Of a DNA stretch of 64,000 nucleotides, positions 1 to 8,532 are shown piece by piece. The DNA is taken from positions 3,906,001 to 3,970,000 of the forward strand of contig CAWIMB010000002.1 of NCBI GenBank assembly GCA_963837155.1. Reading direction: 5' to 3'. The notes below the pieces were generated by a model, which was not told where the DNA came from, searched no databases, and was given only the letters and a program-made list of their open reading frames with translations. Each line of letters begins with the position of its first letter. Position 1 is the first letter of the stretch. The stretch comes from DASQHW01 sp963837155 (GTDB lineage Bacteria > Actinomycetota > Acidimicrobiia > IMCC26256 > PALSA-610). The translations under genes and the position numbers were made by a program.

Positions 1-123
1 GACGCCAACGTCGTCGAGACGTACATCAGCTACCTGCGCAAGAAGATCGACAAGCTCGGCGCGCCGCTCATCCATACCATTCGGGGCGTCGGCTACACGT
101 TGCGCACACCGCCGGAGAACTGA
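1..123 (+). CDS. OmpR/PhoB-family response regulator, C-terminal fragment
   Basis: This is the last 40 codons of a gene that begins outside the window, ending with TGA. The residues match the recognition helix and wing of an OmpR/PhoB winged-helix DNA-binding domain: a YISYLRKKID helix followed by the IHTIRGVGYTLR hairpin that closes nearly all members. The receiver domain is not in view. A sensor kinase starts 3 bases after the stop, so the two form a classical two-component pair in one transcript. The family assignment is firm; the stimulus and target genes cannot be read from the sequence. Confidence 0.9.
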   Translation, partial: DANVVETYISYLRKKIDKLGAPLIHTIRGVGYTLRTPPEN

Positions 124-126
124 TCG

Positions 127-1583
127 TTGACGCTGCGGACGCGTCTCCTGATCGGTCTGGTACTGCTGGCGGGGATCGGCCTGTCGGTCGCCGGAGGGAT
201 CACGTACCGGCAGGAACACGACTTCCTGCTCACACGCTTCAACCGTGAACTGGCGTCAGTCGCGAACTCTCCCGAACTGCATCAAGCGCTGCGCCGTTCG
301 GTGGCCACGCAGCAACCGGCGCGGATCATCTCGCCGACCGACATCGTGGCTGAGCTCCACACGAAGTTCGGCGACGGGTTCGCCGCCACGATCAACGACC
401 CGCCCGCGCTTCCGAAGAACGCGGCGGGCTCCTTCACGATGCACGGGCCTCACTATCGCGGGGTCTCGCTCGCAGAAGCCGACGGAGACCGATACGTCGT
501 CGCGCTGTCAATGCGCGAGATCGACTCTTCCCTTCACCATCTGCTGCTCGTCGAGTTCACGGTCGCGGCAGCTGTGCTGATTGCGCTGGCGCTCCTCGCG
601 TGGTGGGTCGTCAAGCTCGGACTCCGTCCGCTGCAACAGATGGAGGAGACGGCCGCGGCAATCGCGGCCGGTGACCTTTCCCGCCGGGTCGAGACTGCTG
701 ACGAGACCACCGAAGTCGGCCGGCTCGGGCTCGCGCTGAACCAGATGCTGCAGCAGATCGAGAAGGCATTCGGTGAACGCACTGCGTCCGAGGCACGGCT
801 GCGCCGTTTCGTCGGTGATGCCTCTCATGAACTTCGGACGCCGCTCACGTCCATCCGCGGCTACGCGGAACTGTTCCGCCGCGGCGCCGCCGAACGTCCG
901 GAAGATCTTGCAAAGGCCATGCGGCGCATCGAGGAGGAAGCCGACCGCATGGGCGTCTTGGTCGACGACCTGTTACTCCTTGCGCGTCTCGATCAGGGCC
1001 GGCCGCTCGAGCGCGCGCCCGTTGATCTCACTCGCATCGTCGCCGACGCCGTCGACGACGCCCGGGCAGTCGCACCGGACCGGTCGATCGACTACTCGCC
1101 GAACGGAGCAATCGTGGTGCCCGGCGACGAGGTACGCCTGCGGCAGGTCATGGCGAACCTCTTGCAGAACGCCGTACGTCATACGCCCGTCGACACCCCC
1201 GTACACGTGCGCGTCACGACCGATGACGACGACGCGATCATCGAGGTCCGCGACGAGGGTCCGGGCATGCCGACCGAGGAAGCGGACCGCGTGTTCGAGC
1301 GGTTCTGGCGCGGCGACGCGTCACGCACGCCGCGAGCGGCGGCACCGGACTCGGGCTCGCGATCGTCGCGGCCATCGCCGACGCGCACGGGGGCTCGGCG
1401 TCGGTCGACACCGCACCCGGCGAAGGCGCGACATTCCGCGTGCACCTGCCGAGAACCGAACGGCCGGTACCCGAGCCCGAGGCCGAGGCTGAGGCCGAAC
1501 GCGACGACGTCGACCCCACGGTGGCGCCGACCTCGCCGTCGGTCCCCGATATTCCGCTCGCCGAACTGGAAGAAGCGCCGTAG
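127..1583 (+). CDS. Two-component sensor histidine kinase (frame-disrupted near 1335)
   Basis: Membrane sensor kinase partner of the upstream regulator. It starts at TTG 127, three bases after the regulator stop. A first membrane segment lies at residues 7-26 and a second at about 140-165, enclosing an extracytoplasmic sensor of about 110 residues. HAMP follows (165-220), then the HisKA box SHELRTP with the phospho-accepting His at residue 234. The ATPase domain shows N box NLLQNAVRHTP, G1 DEGPGMP and F box VFERFWRGD. Near 1335 the frame changes by one base. In the new frame the G2 box GGTGLGLAIV and C-terminal strands continue to TAG at 1581-1583, followed by an acidic Glu/Asp/Pro-rich tail. 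Both halves are well conserved, so a missing base in the assembly is the likely cause. Expected length is about 485 residues. Confidence 0.85.
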
Positions 1584-1592
1584 CCCGCGAAG

Positions 1593-2216
1593 TCAGACGC
1601 GGGATCGCAACGTGTCGACGCCGTCGCCGGTCAGTTCGTCGAGCACGGCCTGGCGTCCGCACATCGCCAGCAAGACCGCTTCGCCCGCGCCCCGCACCTC
1701 GGGCCCGTCACCGTGCGTCCACTGCATGTCGGTCGCGACGAGCTTCAGGCCGGCGATCCGCTTCTTGTTGCCCATGAACCCGACGTTCTTCATCTCGTCG
1801 AGCACGGCGCGCAGGCGCTCCTCCGGGATCTCCTTGGGCTGGTTGAGCGGCCGCCGGATGTCCTGGGTGTGGACGACCGCGTCGCAGAGCATGTCCATGG
1901 GCTTCGTCATCGGCGGCGTGTAGTGCGAGGTGGCCTGCTCGCGCAGCTCCTTCACGAGGTCCTCGGTCGGTTCGCTGCCCTTCTCCATGCCGGTTCTTGC
2001 GAGCATCTTGTTCATGTTGAAGCCCGACTTCGCGAGATCGCGGATCACCTTGCCGTATCCGAGCTTGCCGGAACCAAGAACGATGTGCCCGACGACGTCG
2101 CGCACCTTCCACTGGTCGCAGAGGCTCTGGGCCTCCCACTGCTCTGGTGTCAGCGTCTCCAAGAGGTCGGCCAGCTCCGTCTTCGAAGCCGCGACCTCCG
2201 CCCACACGTCGTTCAT
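1593..2216 (-). CDS. Maleylpyruvate isomerase N-terminal (DinB-fold) family protein
   Basis: A 207-residue protein of the mycothiol-dependent maleylpyruvate isomerase N-terminal / TIGR03083 type, a four-helix DinB-fold metal-binding family common in actinobacteria. Visible hallmarks are the N-terminal helix with LLETLTPEQWEAQSLCDQWKVRDVVGHI, including the first metal His, and a later AVVHTQDIRRPL motif with the second His. The substrate is unknown; many members act with mycothiol as thiol cofactor or are general thiol transferases, which is family knowledge. I chose ATG 2216, which overlaps the TGA of the upstream oxidoreductase (TGATG), so translational coupling is likely. A GTG one codon upstream is also possible. 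Confidence 0.75.
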   Translation of the reverse strand: MNDVWAEVAASKTELADLLETLTPEQWEAQSLCDQWKVRDVVGHIVLGSGKLGYGKVIRDLAKSGFNMNKMLARTGMEKGSEPTEDLVKELREQATSHYTPPMTKPMDMLCDAVVHTQDIRRPLNQPKEIPEERLRAVLDEMKNVGFMGNKKRIAGLKLVATDMQWTHGDGPEVRGAGEAVLLAMCGRQAVLDELTGDGVDTLRSRV

Positions 2217-3274
2217 CACGTTCCTTCCGGCTTGCCTTCCGACTCGCCTTCCAACTCGCCACTGACCCTTACTACCAGCTTGCCCAGGTGATCGCCCGAG
2301 AACAACCGCACAAGCGCCTCGGGTGCGCGTTCGAGACCGTCGAGGACGTGCGCTCGGTGGATGATCTTGCCCTCGGCCACCCAGCGGGCCAGCTGGGCGG
2401 CGGAGGCATCGTATTGATCCCAGTGGTCGAGCGTGTTGAAACCCTCCATCCGCGCCCGCCTTCCCATCACGTACCTGAGGTTGTGCAGGGGGGCGGGGCG
2501 GCCGTCAGAGTTATAGGTGGAGATGTCGCCGCACAACACGATGCGGGCACGCATCGCGATTCGCCGGAGCACGGTGTCGAGCAGCTCGCCGCCGACGTTG
2601 TCGAAGAAGATGTCGACGCCATCTGGCGCGAGCTCCTTGAGGCGCGCGGCGACGTCTTCGCGCTTGTAGTCGATGCACGCATCAAACCCGAGCTCTTCGG
2701 TGAGCCATGTGCATTTGGCCGGCGAGCCGGCGATCCCGATGACTCGTGCACCCTGCATCCGCGCGATTTGCCCGGCGATCGACCCGACGCTGCTGGCCGC
2801 GGCCGACACGCAGAACGTCTCGCCCGGCTGGGGCTTGGCGACCTCGAGCACACCCACGTACGCGGTGATGCCGGTGTTCCCGATCACGCCGAGCACGTCC
2901 ATCGGCTCCACACCGGCGGGAACCATCGTGATCGGCGGGAACGGATTGGACTGCACGACGCAGTACTGCTGCCAGCCGGTGAGATGCATGAACGCCACAC
3001 CGAGCGGATATTCGTCAGGGTTGTTCGTCTCGATGACCACGCCGACACCGTTGGAGCGCACCGGTTCGCCGATCTCGACGGCCGGCATGTAGTTGCCGCG
3101 CTCGCTGATCCACCCGCGGATCGTCGGGTCGATGGCGACGTAGCGCACCTCGAACAGCGCCTCGCCGTCGCCGAGCGGCGGCACGTCGCGCTCGACGGTT
3201 TCGAAGCACGACTCCGTGACCATGCCGACCGGTCGCTTGACGAGCACGATCTGCCGGTTGCGGCGCCTGGTCAC
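2216..3274 (-). CDS. NADP-dependent medium-chain oxidoreductase (CurA / LTB4-dehydrogenase-like)
   Basis: A 352-residue zinc-free medium-chain dehydrogenase/reductase of the leukotriene B4 12-hydroxydehydrogenase / CurA type, which reduces activated double bonds with NADPH. The N-terminus has the family opening NRQIVLVKRP, then YVAIDPTIRGWI, and the cofactor region AAASSVGSIAGQIARMQG followed by GSPAKCTWLTEELGFDACIDYK. The reading frame extends upstream, but the conserved N-terminus supports GTG 3274 as start, placing it 37 bases from the divergent phosphotransferase start. The downstream isomerase-family gene is translationally coupled. The substrate is unknown; enone or quinone reduction is inference. 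Confidence 0.85.
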   Translation of the reverse strand: MTRRRNRQIVLVKRPVGMVTESCFETVERDVPPLGDGEALFEVRYVAIDPTIRGWISERGNYMPAVEIGEPVRSNGVGVVIETNNPDEYPLGVAFMHLTGWQQYCVVQSNPFPPITMVPAGVEPMDVLGVIGNTGITAYVGVLEVAKPQPGETFCVSAAASSVGSIAGQIARMQGARVIGIAGSPAKCTWLTEELGFDACIDYKREDVAARLKELAPDGVDIFFDNVGGELLDTVLRRIAMRARIVLCGDISTYNSDGRPAPLHNLRYVMGRRARMEGFNTLDHWDQYDASAAQLARWVAEGKIIHRAHVLDGLERAPEALVRLFSGDHLGKLVVRVSGELEGESEGKPEGT

Positions 3275-3311
3275 GGGCCGAACGCTAGTCGCCGCGCGTA
3301 TTGTTCCGCCC

Positions 3312-4358
3312 GTGCTGCCGCTCGATGTCGAGGAGCTCACGCCGGTGTTCTTCTCGGGCGCGCTTGGTCGCGACGTCACGGGTGCCGAGCTGCTCGATCG
3401 TCACTCGGGGACGACCGGCCGCGCGCGCGTCGGCCTGCACGGCGAACCCGGTGTGCCGGCGACCGTCTTCGTGAAGCTGGCACCGTTTGACGACCGTCAG
3501 CGAGAGTTCGTGACGTCGGTCGGCATGGGTGTCGCCGAGGCGCGCTTCTACCGCGACCTCGCGGTCGAGATCCCGGTGCGCGTGCCCCAGGTGTGGTTCG
3601 CCGACACCGACGACGATCGGTACGTGATGGTGCTCGAAGACCTCGAAGCCAGCGGATGCCGGTTCCCGCATCCGAAGGACGACGACATCACGGCACGCGG
3701 GCTCGACATTGTCGAACAGCTCGCGGCGCTGCACGCGCAGTACTGGGAGTCACCTCGGTTCGCCGACGGTGGCGATCTCGTGTGGCTTCTCAAGAAGGGC
3801 ACTGGTGACGCGGGTGGCGGCGCGACGTTCGTAAAGATGGCCGTCGACACACTCGGCGACCGCCTCGACGCCTCGTTCCACCGCATTGCCGACTTGTATC
3901 TCGCGCGTGCGCCGGACATCGTCGCGTTGTGGAATGCGGGACCGCGCACACTCGTGCACGGCGACCCGCACATGGGAAACCTGTTCGTCGATGTGCAGGG
4001 CGGCAATCGCACCGGCTTCCTCGACTGGGCGATGATCGGCCGTTCGCCGGGGCTGCGCGACGTCGCGTACGTCCTGTGCAACTCGATACCAGCCGAGGTG
4101 CGCGCCAGGAACGAACAAGGCTGGATCGAGAGATACTGCGAACTGCTCGGCGAGGCTGGGATCGACATCATCGTCGACGACGCCTGGCAGCAATACCGGC
4201 TGTTTGCGATGTACTCGTGGGTCTCGGCGACGTCGACCGCCGGCATGGGTTCGAAGTGGCAGCCGTTGCACATCGGACTCGGCGGCACCCGGCGCGCAAC
4301 GGCTGCGTGCACGCACTTGCAGTGCGTCGAACTTTTGGAAGAGCTGCTGCCGACATAG
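3312..4358 (+). CDS. Phosphotransferase family protein (aminoglycoside phosphotransferase fold)
   Basis: About 348 residues with the protein-kinase-like APH fold. Motifs in order are VFVKLAPF (ATP-binding Lys), VMVLEDLEASG (hinge), the catalytic loop LVHGDPHMGNLFVD with Asp and Asn, and the metal-binding FLDWAMIGRSPG. It resembles the actinobacterial phosphotransferase/ecdysteroid-kinase-like group found beside acyl-CoA dehydrogenases rather than true antibiotic-resistance enzymes. The substrate cannot be assigned. GTG 3312 is preferred because upstream codons overlap the divergent gene's start region. Glutathione peroxidase follows 33 bases later on the same strand. Confidence 0.75.
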   Translation: MLPLDVEELTPVFFSGALGRDVTGAELLDRHSGTTGRARVGLHGEPGVPATVFVKLAPFDDRQREFVTSVGMGVAEARFYRDLAVEIPVRVPQVWFADTDDDRYVMVLEDLEASGCRFPHPKDDDITARGLDIVEQLAALHAQYWESPRFADGGDLVWLLKKGTGDAGGGATFVKMAVDTLGDRLDASFHRIADLYLARAPDIVALWNAGPRTLVHGDPHMGNLFVDVQGGNRTGFLDWAMIGRSPGLRDVAYVLCNSIPAEVRARNEQGWIERYCELLGEAGIDIIVDDAWQQYRLFAMYSWVSATSTAGMGSKWQPLHIGLGGTRRATAACTHLQCVELLEELLPT

Positions 4359-4391
4359 TGTGCGTTGTCCAACCAGGAAAGGGGCCGGCCG

Positions 4392-4880
4392 ATGTCGGTG
4401 TACGACGTTCAGCTCAAGTCGCTCGACGACAAGCCCGGCGTGCTCGCCGAGCAGAAGGGCAAGGTCACGCTGCTCGTGAACGTCGCGTCGTTCTGCGGCC
4501 TGACGCCGCAGTACGAAGGGTTGGAAGCGCTGTACGAGCGCTTCGGCGCCCAGGGCTTCTCCGTCGTCGGCATTCCTTGCAACCAGTTCGGCGCCCAGGA
4601 GCCGGGCACGGCCTACGAGATCAAGACGTTCTGCAGCACGTCCTACGGCGTGGATTTTCCGCTCACCGAAAAGATCGAGGTGAACGGCGACGGCCGGCAC
4701 CCGCTGTACCAGCAGCTGACCGAGACGGCCGACGGCGAAGGTCACAGTGGCGACATCCGCTGGAACTTCGAGAAGTTCCTCGTGTCGCGCGACGGCGACG
4801 TGATCGCCCGCTTCTCACCGCTGGTCGAGCCCAGCAACGACGAGCTCGTCGGATCTATCGAGAAGGCCCTGGCCGGCTGA
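4392..4880 (+). CDS. Glutathione peroxidase family thiol peroxidase
   Basis: A 162-residue non-heme peroxidase that reduces hydrogen peroxide and organic hydroperoxides; bacterial Cys forms usually use thioredoxin. The peroxidatic residue is Cys35 in NVASFCGLTPQY, encoded TGC, so it is not a selenocysteine site. CNQFGAQEPG and the WNFEKFLV motif complete the catalytic tetrad. ATG 4392 is chosen over an upstream in-frame ATG because AGGAAAGG at 4374-4381 is well spaced and the family N-terminus begins there. The 3' end overlaps the convergent tag gene by 26 bases. Confidence 0.92.
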   Translation: MSVYDVQLKSLDDKPGVLAEQKGKVTLLVNVASFCGLTPQYEGLEALYERFGAQGFSVVGIPCNQFGAQEPGTAYEIKTFCSTSYGVDFPLTEKIEVNGDGRHPLYQQLTETADGEGHSGDIRWNFEKFLVSRDGDVIARFSPLVEPSNDELVGSIEKALAG

Positions 4881-5478
4881 GGTTTCTGCGCGCGTCTTCG
4901 CACGGCGCGCGCGCCGCACAACCTGACAGGTGGTCGTTGACCAGGCCCGCGGCTTGCATCGTCGCGTACACGGTTGTCGGCCCGACGAAGCGGAAGCCGA
5001 GCCGGAGCAGCTCCTTCGACAGCGCCTTCGACTCATCGGTCTTGGCCGGGATGTCGGCGAAGACTCGGGGGACGCGGCGTCGCTTGGGCTCGAACGACCA
5101 GCAGAGCGCGGCCAGCGACCCGTGATGTTCTTCGACGGCGATGATTGCGCGGGCGTTGGCGATGGCCGCTTCGATCTTGCCGCGGTGGCGCACGATGCCC
5201 GCATTGTTGAGCAGCCGTGTGACGTCGCGCTTGCCGTACCGGGCAACCTTCTCGGCATCGAATCCCGCGAACGCGCGTCGGAAGGCGTCGCGTTTGCGCA
5301 GGATCGTCAGCCAGGACAACCCTGACTGGAAGCCTTCGAGGCAGAGCTTCTCGTACAGACGCGTATCGTCGACGACCGGCCGCCCCCATTCGTTGTCGTG
5401 ATACGGCACGTAATCGGGTGTGCTCGCACCCCAGGCACAGCGACGTACCCCGTCGGCTCCGCGCACGACATCGGCCAC
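4855..5478 (-). CDS. tag: DNA-3-methyladenine glycosylase I
   Basis: A 207-residue base-excision-repair glycosylase that removes 3-methyladenine from alkylated DNA in the cytoplasm. Visible family features are Cys14 (RRCAWG) and His27 (YHDNEWG), the first zinc ligands, and the NDHLSGC motif near residue 185 that supplies the C-terminal His and Cys. The LEGFQSGLSWLTILRKRDAFRRAF helix-hairpin region is complete, and length matches the family. The start is GTG 5478. Its first codons lie close to the divergent SDR gene, and its last 26 bases are antisense to the glutathione peroxidase gene. Confidence 0.93.
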   Translation of the reverse strand: MADVVRGADGVRRCAWGASTPDYVPYHDNEWGRPVVDDTRLYEKLCLEGFQSGLSWLTILRKRDAFRRAFAGFDAEKVARYGKRDVTRLLNNAGIVRHRGKIEAAIANARAIIAVEEHHGSLAALCWSFEPKRRRVPRVFADIPAKTDESKALSKELLRLGFRFVGPTTVYATMQAAGLVNDHLSGCAARAPCEDARRNLSRPGPSR

Positions 5479-5503
5479 GACCCCGACACTAGGGTCGCCG
5501 CCG

Positions 5504-6292
5504 ATGGTGCTCGATCAATTCCGGCTCGATGGGCGCGTCGCGATCGTCACGGGCGCGGGCAAAGGCATCGGCGCCGGGTGCGCACGCGCGCTGGCGGAAG
5601 CCGGTGCCGACGTCGTGTGTGCGGCTCGAACAGCCGCCGACATTGAGGCAGTTGCAGCCGACGTGCGGGCGCTCGGACGCCGGGCGATCGCCGTCCCCAC
5701 CGACGTGACTGTCACCGAGCAGCTGTCGGCGTTGGTCGACCGTTCGGTCGCGGAGATGGGACAGATCGACATCCTGGTCAACAACGCGGGCGGCTGGCTC
5801 CCGCGCCCGCTGCTGCAGACGAGCGAGCGGTCGTTCGAGGCCGCGCTGCGGTTCAACGTGACATCGGTGTTCCTGCTGACCAAGCTCGTCGTGCCGCACA
5901 TGGTCGCGGCCGGAGGGGGCAGCATCGTCAACATCTCGTCGCGCGCCGCGAGCATGGTGCAACCGTGCTTCACGGCCTACGCGACGGCGAAGGCCGCGTT
6001 GTCGATGATGACGCGCGCAATGGCGCCCGAGCTGGCGCCGAAGGTGCGCGTCAATGCGATCGAGGTCGGTGGTGTCGAGACCGACGCGCTCGCGCACGTT
6101 CTGACCGACGCGACGGTGCGCGCGCAGCTCGAGGGGAACACCCCGATGCACCGCGTCGGCCGGCCCGAAGACATCGCGGCGGCGGTCGTCTATCTGGCGT
6201 CGTCTGCGTCGTCGTATGTGACCGGCAAGATCATCGAGGTCGACGGCGGCGTCGAGGCCCCGGCGTTCACGATCCCCTTCGACCCGCTGTAA
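5504..6292 (+). CDS. Short-chain dehydrogenase/reductase (SDR)
   Basis: A 262-residue classical SDR. The cofactor motif is TGAGKGIG near residue 17, the structural motif is NNAGG, and the catalytic set includes Ser in NISSRAAS and YATAK. The C-terminus VTGKIIEVDGGVEAPAFTIPF is typical of the actinobacterial 7-alpha-hydroxysteroid-dehydrogenase-like group. NAD(P)-linked oxidation of a hydroxyl substrate is a family expectation; the substrate is unknown. ATG 5504 gives the normal SDR N-terminus. A strong hairpin follows immediately after the stop. Confidence 0.87.
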   Translation: MVLDQFRLDGRVAIVTGAGKGIGAGCARALAEAGADVVCAARTAADIEAVAADVRALGRRAIAVPTDVTVTEQLSALVDRSVAEMGQIDILVNNAGGWLPRPLLQTSERSFEAALRFNVTSVFLLTKLVVPHMVAAGGGSIVNISSRAASMVQPCFTAYATAKAALSMMTRAMAPELAPKVRVNAIEVGGVETDALAHVLTDATVRAQLEGNTPMHRVGRPEDIAAAVVYLASSASSYVTGKIIEVDGGVEAPAFTIPFDPL

Positions 6293-6297
6293 CGCGC

Positions 6298-6347
6298 AGC
6301 GTTTGGGCACTTCGCCGCGGACGTCCGCGTACAAGTGCCCAAACGCT
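6298..6347. terminator. Bidirectional hairpin between convergent genes
   Basis: Perfect 15-base arms AGCGTTTGGGCACTT (6298-6312) and its complement (6333-6347) enclose a second palindrome, CGCGGACGTCCGCG, in the 20-base loop. It sits between the SDR stop and the stop of the convergent DapB-like gene, so it can terminate both transcripts. There is no long T run. Confidence 0.75.
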
Positions 6348-7388
6348 TTACGTGCGGGCGGCGCGGCCCGCGATCAGCGGGAGGTCGAGGTACGTCTTGA
6401 TGCCGGGCTCGGCTTCGCAGACGTACGGGATCGCGTTCACGCAGTGCATCGCGGGGCCGGTGAGACCGATCTCGGGGTGCTCGCCGATCACCGGCGGGTG
6501 CAGCCCGTGGAAGGTGCACGACACCGGCGGGTCCGCGTCGAGCGCAACCTCGAACCGCTGCTCGCCGAGCTTCCACGGCGGGTCGAGCGCGTCGTCACCC
6601 ATCAACCAGTTCACGCGCACGGTGATCACGGGTGTGCCGCCCACTGTGCCCTCCCACGTGAACCGCTGGGCCGCGACCGTGCCCTTGTCGATCACGCCGA
6701 CGGGCGTATCGAGGGGTTCGGTCGCGACCGCCATCTCGTGCTTGGTGTGGCGATCGGCGTCGAGCGGGAAGCCGAGCGCGGCGGCGAGCATGTCGACCGA
6801 CTGCATGAACCCGTGCCCGAGCACGTCGACCATCGGGCTCTTCGCGGCTTCCTCCGGGGGCTTGCCGAAGAGCATGACCTCCCGCACGACGAACTCCGTC
6901 GGGTAGTTGCGGATGTCGGAGAACTCTTCGGCGCGCACATGGCGGATGTCGCGGCACAGTGCCGACAACATCAACGGGAAGCGTTCGGTGATTCCACCGG
7001 GGTTGATCCCGGTGCCATGCAGCGTCGCGTTGCCTTTCAGGCATGCCGCTTGCAGCGCGGCGACACCCGGCGTGTCGCCCGGATAGATCCACCCGACCGG
7101 GGTGACGACGTTCTTCCCCGATTCGAGCAAACGAATGACGTCCCGGGTCGAGGCGAGCGCGGGCGAGTAGACAACCGCGTCGGCGTCGAGCGCGCAGATC
7201 TCGTCGAGACTGTTCGTTGCACGCACACCGATCGGGCCGAGGTCGCACAGCTCGCCCACGTCGCGGCCGACCTTGTCGTCGCTGTGCACCCACGCGCCAA
7301 CGAGCTCGAGCTCTGGGTGCGCGAGCACGCCCTTGATCGCCTCCTTGCCCACGAAGCCGGTCGCCCACTGGATCACGCGGTACGTCAT
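6348..7388 (-). CDS. DapB-like NAD(P)-dependent dehydrogenase (diaminopentanoate-dehydrogenase-like)
   Basis: A 346-residue protein of the dihydrodipicolinate-reductase-like Rossmann family that includes 2,4-diaminopentanoate dehydrogenase. The N-terminus VIQWATGFVGKEAIKGVLAHPELELVGAW is the nucleotide-binding fold, with TGFVG in place of the usual GxxGxxG. GTGINPGGITERFPL and VLGHGFMQSVDM follow. In actinobacteria this family is abundant and often encoded near steroid or fatty-acid degradation genes, but its substrate is mostly uncharacterised. ATG 7388 is chosen although the frame stays open far upstream, because the Rossmann motif begins there and a divergent methyltransferase starts 16 bases away. 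Confidence 0.8.
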   Translation of the reverse strand: MTYRVIQWATGFVGKEAIKGVLAHPELELVGAWVHSDDKVGRDVGELCDLGPIGVRATNSLDEICALDADAVVYSPALASTRDVIRLLESGKNVVTPVGWIYPGDTPGVAALQAACLKGNATLHGTGINPGGITERFPLMLSALCRDIRHVRAEEFSDIRNYPTEFVVREVMLFGKPPEEAAKSPMVDVLGHGFMQSVDMLAAALGFPLDADRHTKHEMAVATEPLDTPVGVIDKGTVAAQRFTWEGTVGGTPVITVRVNWLMGDDALDPPWKLGEQRFEVALDADPPVSCTFHGLHPPVIGEHPEIGLTGPAMHCVNAIPYVCEAEPGIKTYLDLPLIAGRAART

Positions 7389-7404
7389 GCCATGATTCTT
7401 CCTC

Positions 7405-8031
7405 ATGGCTCGGGACTGGCACGAGTGGCACCGCGCGTACGACATGCCGGACAGTCCGCTGTCGCGCCGACTCGCGATCGTGCAGCAATGCATCCGCGAC
7501 GCTCTGGATGCGGCGCCCCCCGGGCCGATACGCGTGTGTTCAGCATGTGTGCCGGCCAGGCGCGCGACCTCGTCGGTGCGCTCGACGGACATCCGCGCGT
7601 GGCCGACGTTCACGGCGTGGTCGTGGAGCTGGATCCCGAGCTCGCGGCGCAGGCGCGCGAGTCCTTGTCCGCGAAAATCGACGTCGTGGTCGGCGATGCC
7701 GGCATGTCCACCGCGTACGAGCCCGCGGTGCCCGCCGACATCGCGCTCGTGTGCGGCGTGTTCGGCAACATCACCGACGCCGACATGGAGAAGACGGTCA
7801 GGCTCCTGCCGATGCTGTGCGCGCCGGGCGCGACTGTGATCTGGACGTGTCACCGCCGGCCGCCAGACATGACCGTCGACATCCGGCATTGGCTCGCGGA
7901 GCTGGGATTCGACATGGTCGGCGTTCGGCGCGCCCGTGGACACCGCGTTCGGGATCGGGATTCATCGGTTCGCCGGCACGCCGGCACCGTTCCGGCCTCA
8001 CGTCCGCATGTTCGAATTCGTCGGCTACGAC
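7405..8031 (+). CDS. Class I SAM-dependent methyltransferase-like protein (frame-disrupted)
   Basis: Assembled over at least two frame changes, near 7545 and 7930. The first part opens MARDWHEWHRAYDMPDSPLSRR, a typical start in a family of actinobacterial methyltransferases. The middle part has ELDPELAAQARESL (acidic residue binding the SAM ribose), VVVGDAGMS and IALVCGVFGNI, and the last part ends FGIGIHRFAGTP...MFEFVGYD. The methyl acceptor is unknown. The last frame continues without a stop into the DinB-like segment, so either the two are one protein or a stop codon was lost to an indel. The end coordinate is therefore an estimate. Confidence 0.6.
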
Positions 8032-8532
8032 GTGCTCACCGACGCATGCCACACGTGCGGCTTCTCGTACGACATGGGCCGCGCCGAAATCATCGGTTGG
8101 ATGCGTTCGGACGCGGCCGAGTTCCTCGTTCGGTTCCGTGAGATCGATGACGACGATGTGCGACAGCGACTTGCGCCCGACGTGTGGTCGCCGCTCGAAT
8201 ACGCGTGCCACGTCCGCGACGTGCTGCGCGTGCAGCGAGAACGCGTGCTGCAGGCGCAGCGCGAGGACGAACCCGCCTTCACTCCGATGCGGCGTGACGA
8301 GCGCGTGGTCGAGGAGCGCTACAACGAGCAAGACCCGGATGCCGTGGCCGCGGAGTTGCGGGTCGCCGCGGACGCATTGATCGCAACGCTCGATGAGCTG
8401 GACGACGCGGGTTGGATGCGCCGTGGTGTGTACAACTACCCCGAACCGCAGCTCCGCACGGTGGAGTGGATCGCGATCCACACCGTCCACGAGCTCCTTC
8501 ATCACCGCTTCGATATCGGCACCTTGGCGTAG
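8032..8532 (+). CDS. DinB-family protein with N-terminal CxxC-type motif
   Basis: About 166 residues of the DinB four-helix fold. It begins LTDACHTCGFSYD, a Cys-pair opening typical of a DinB subgroup, then has WSPLEYACHVRDVL with the first metal-binding His and ends IHTVHELLHHRFDIG with the C-terminal His cluster. DinB proteins are metal-dependent thiol transferases or hydrolases; the substrate is not predictable. GTG 8032 is a guess because the frame is open upstream into the methyltransferase. The 3' end overlaps the convergent P450 gene by 31 bases. Confidence 0.65.
   Translation: MLTDACHTCGFSYDMGRAEIIGWMRSDAAEFLVRFREIDDDDVRQRLAPDVWSPLEYACHVRDVLRVQRERVLQAQREDEPAFTPMRRDERVVEERYNEQDPDAVAAELRVAADALIATLDELDDAGWMRRGVYNYPEPQLRTVEWIAIHTVHELLHHRFDIGTLA

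Noticed and set aside
3312..4358. Aminoglycoside resistance kinase
   Set aside because: The fold fits, but the sequence is of the general phosphotransferase group with no sign of a resistance context.
4392..4880. A selenocysteine-containing glutathione peroxidase, suggested by selD in the window
   Set aside because: The catalytic codon is TGC, so this is a Cys enzyme.
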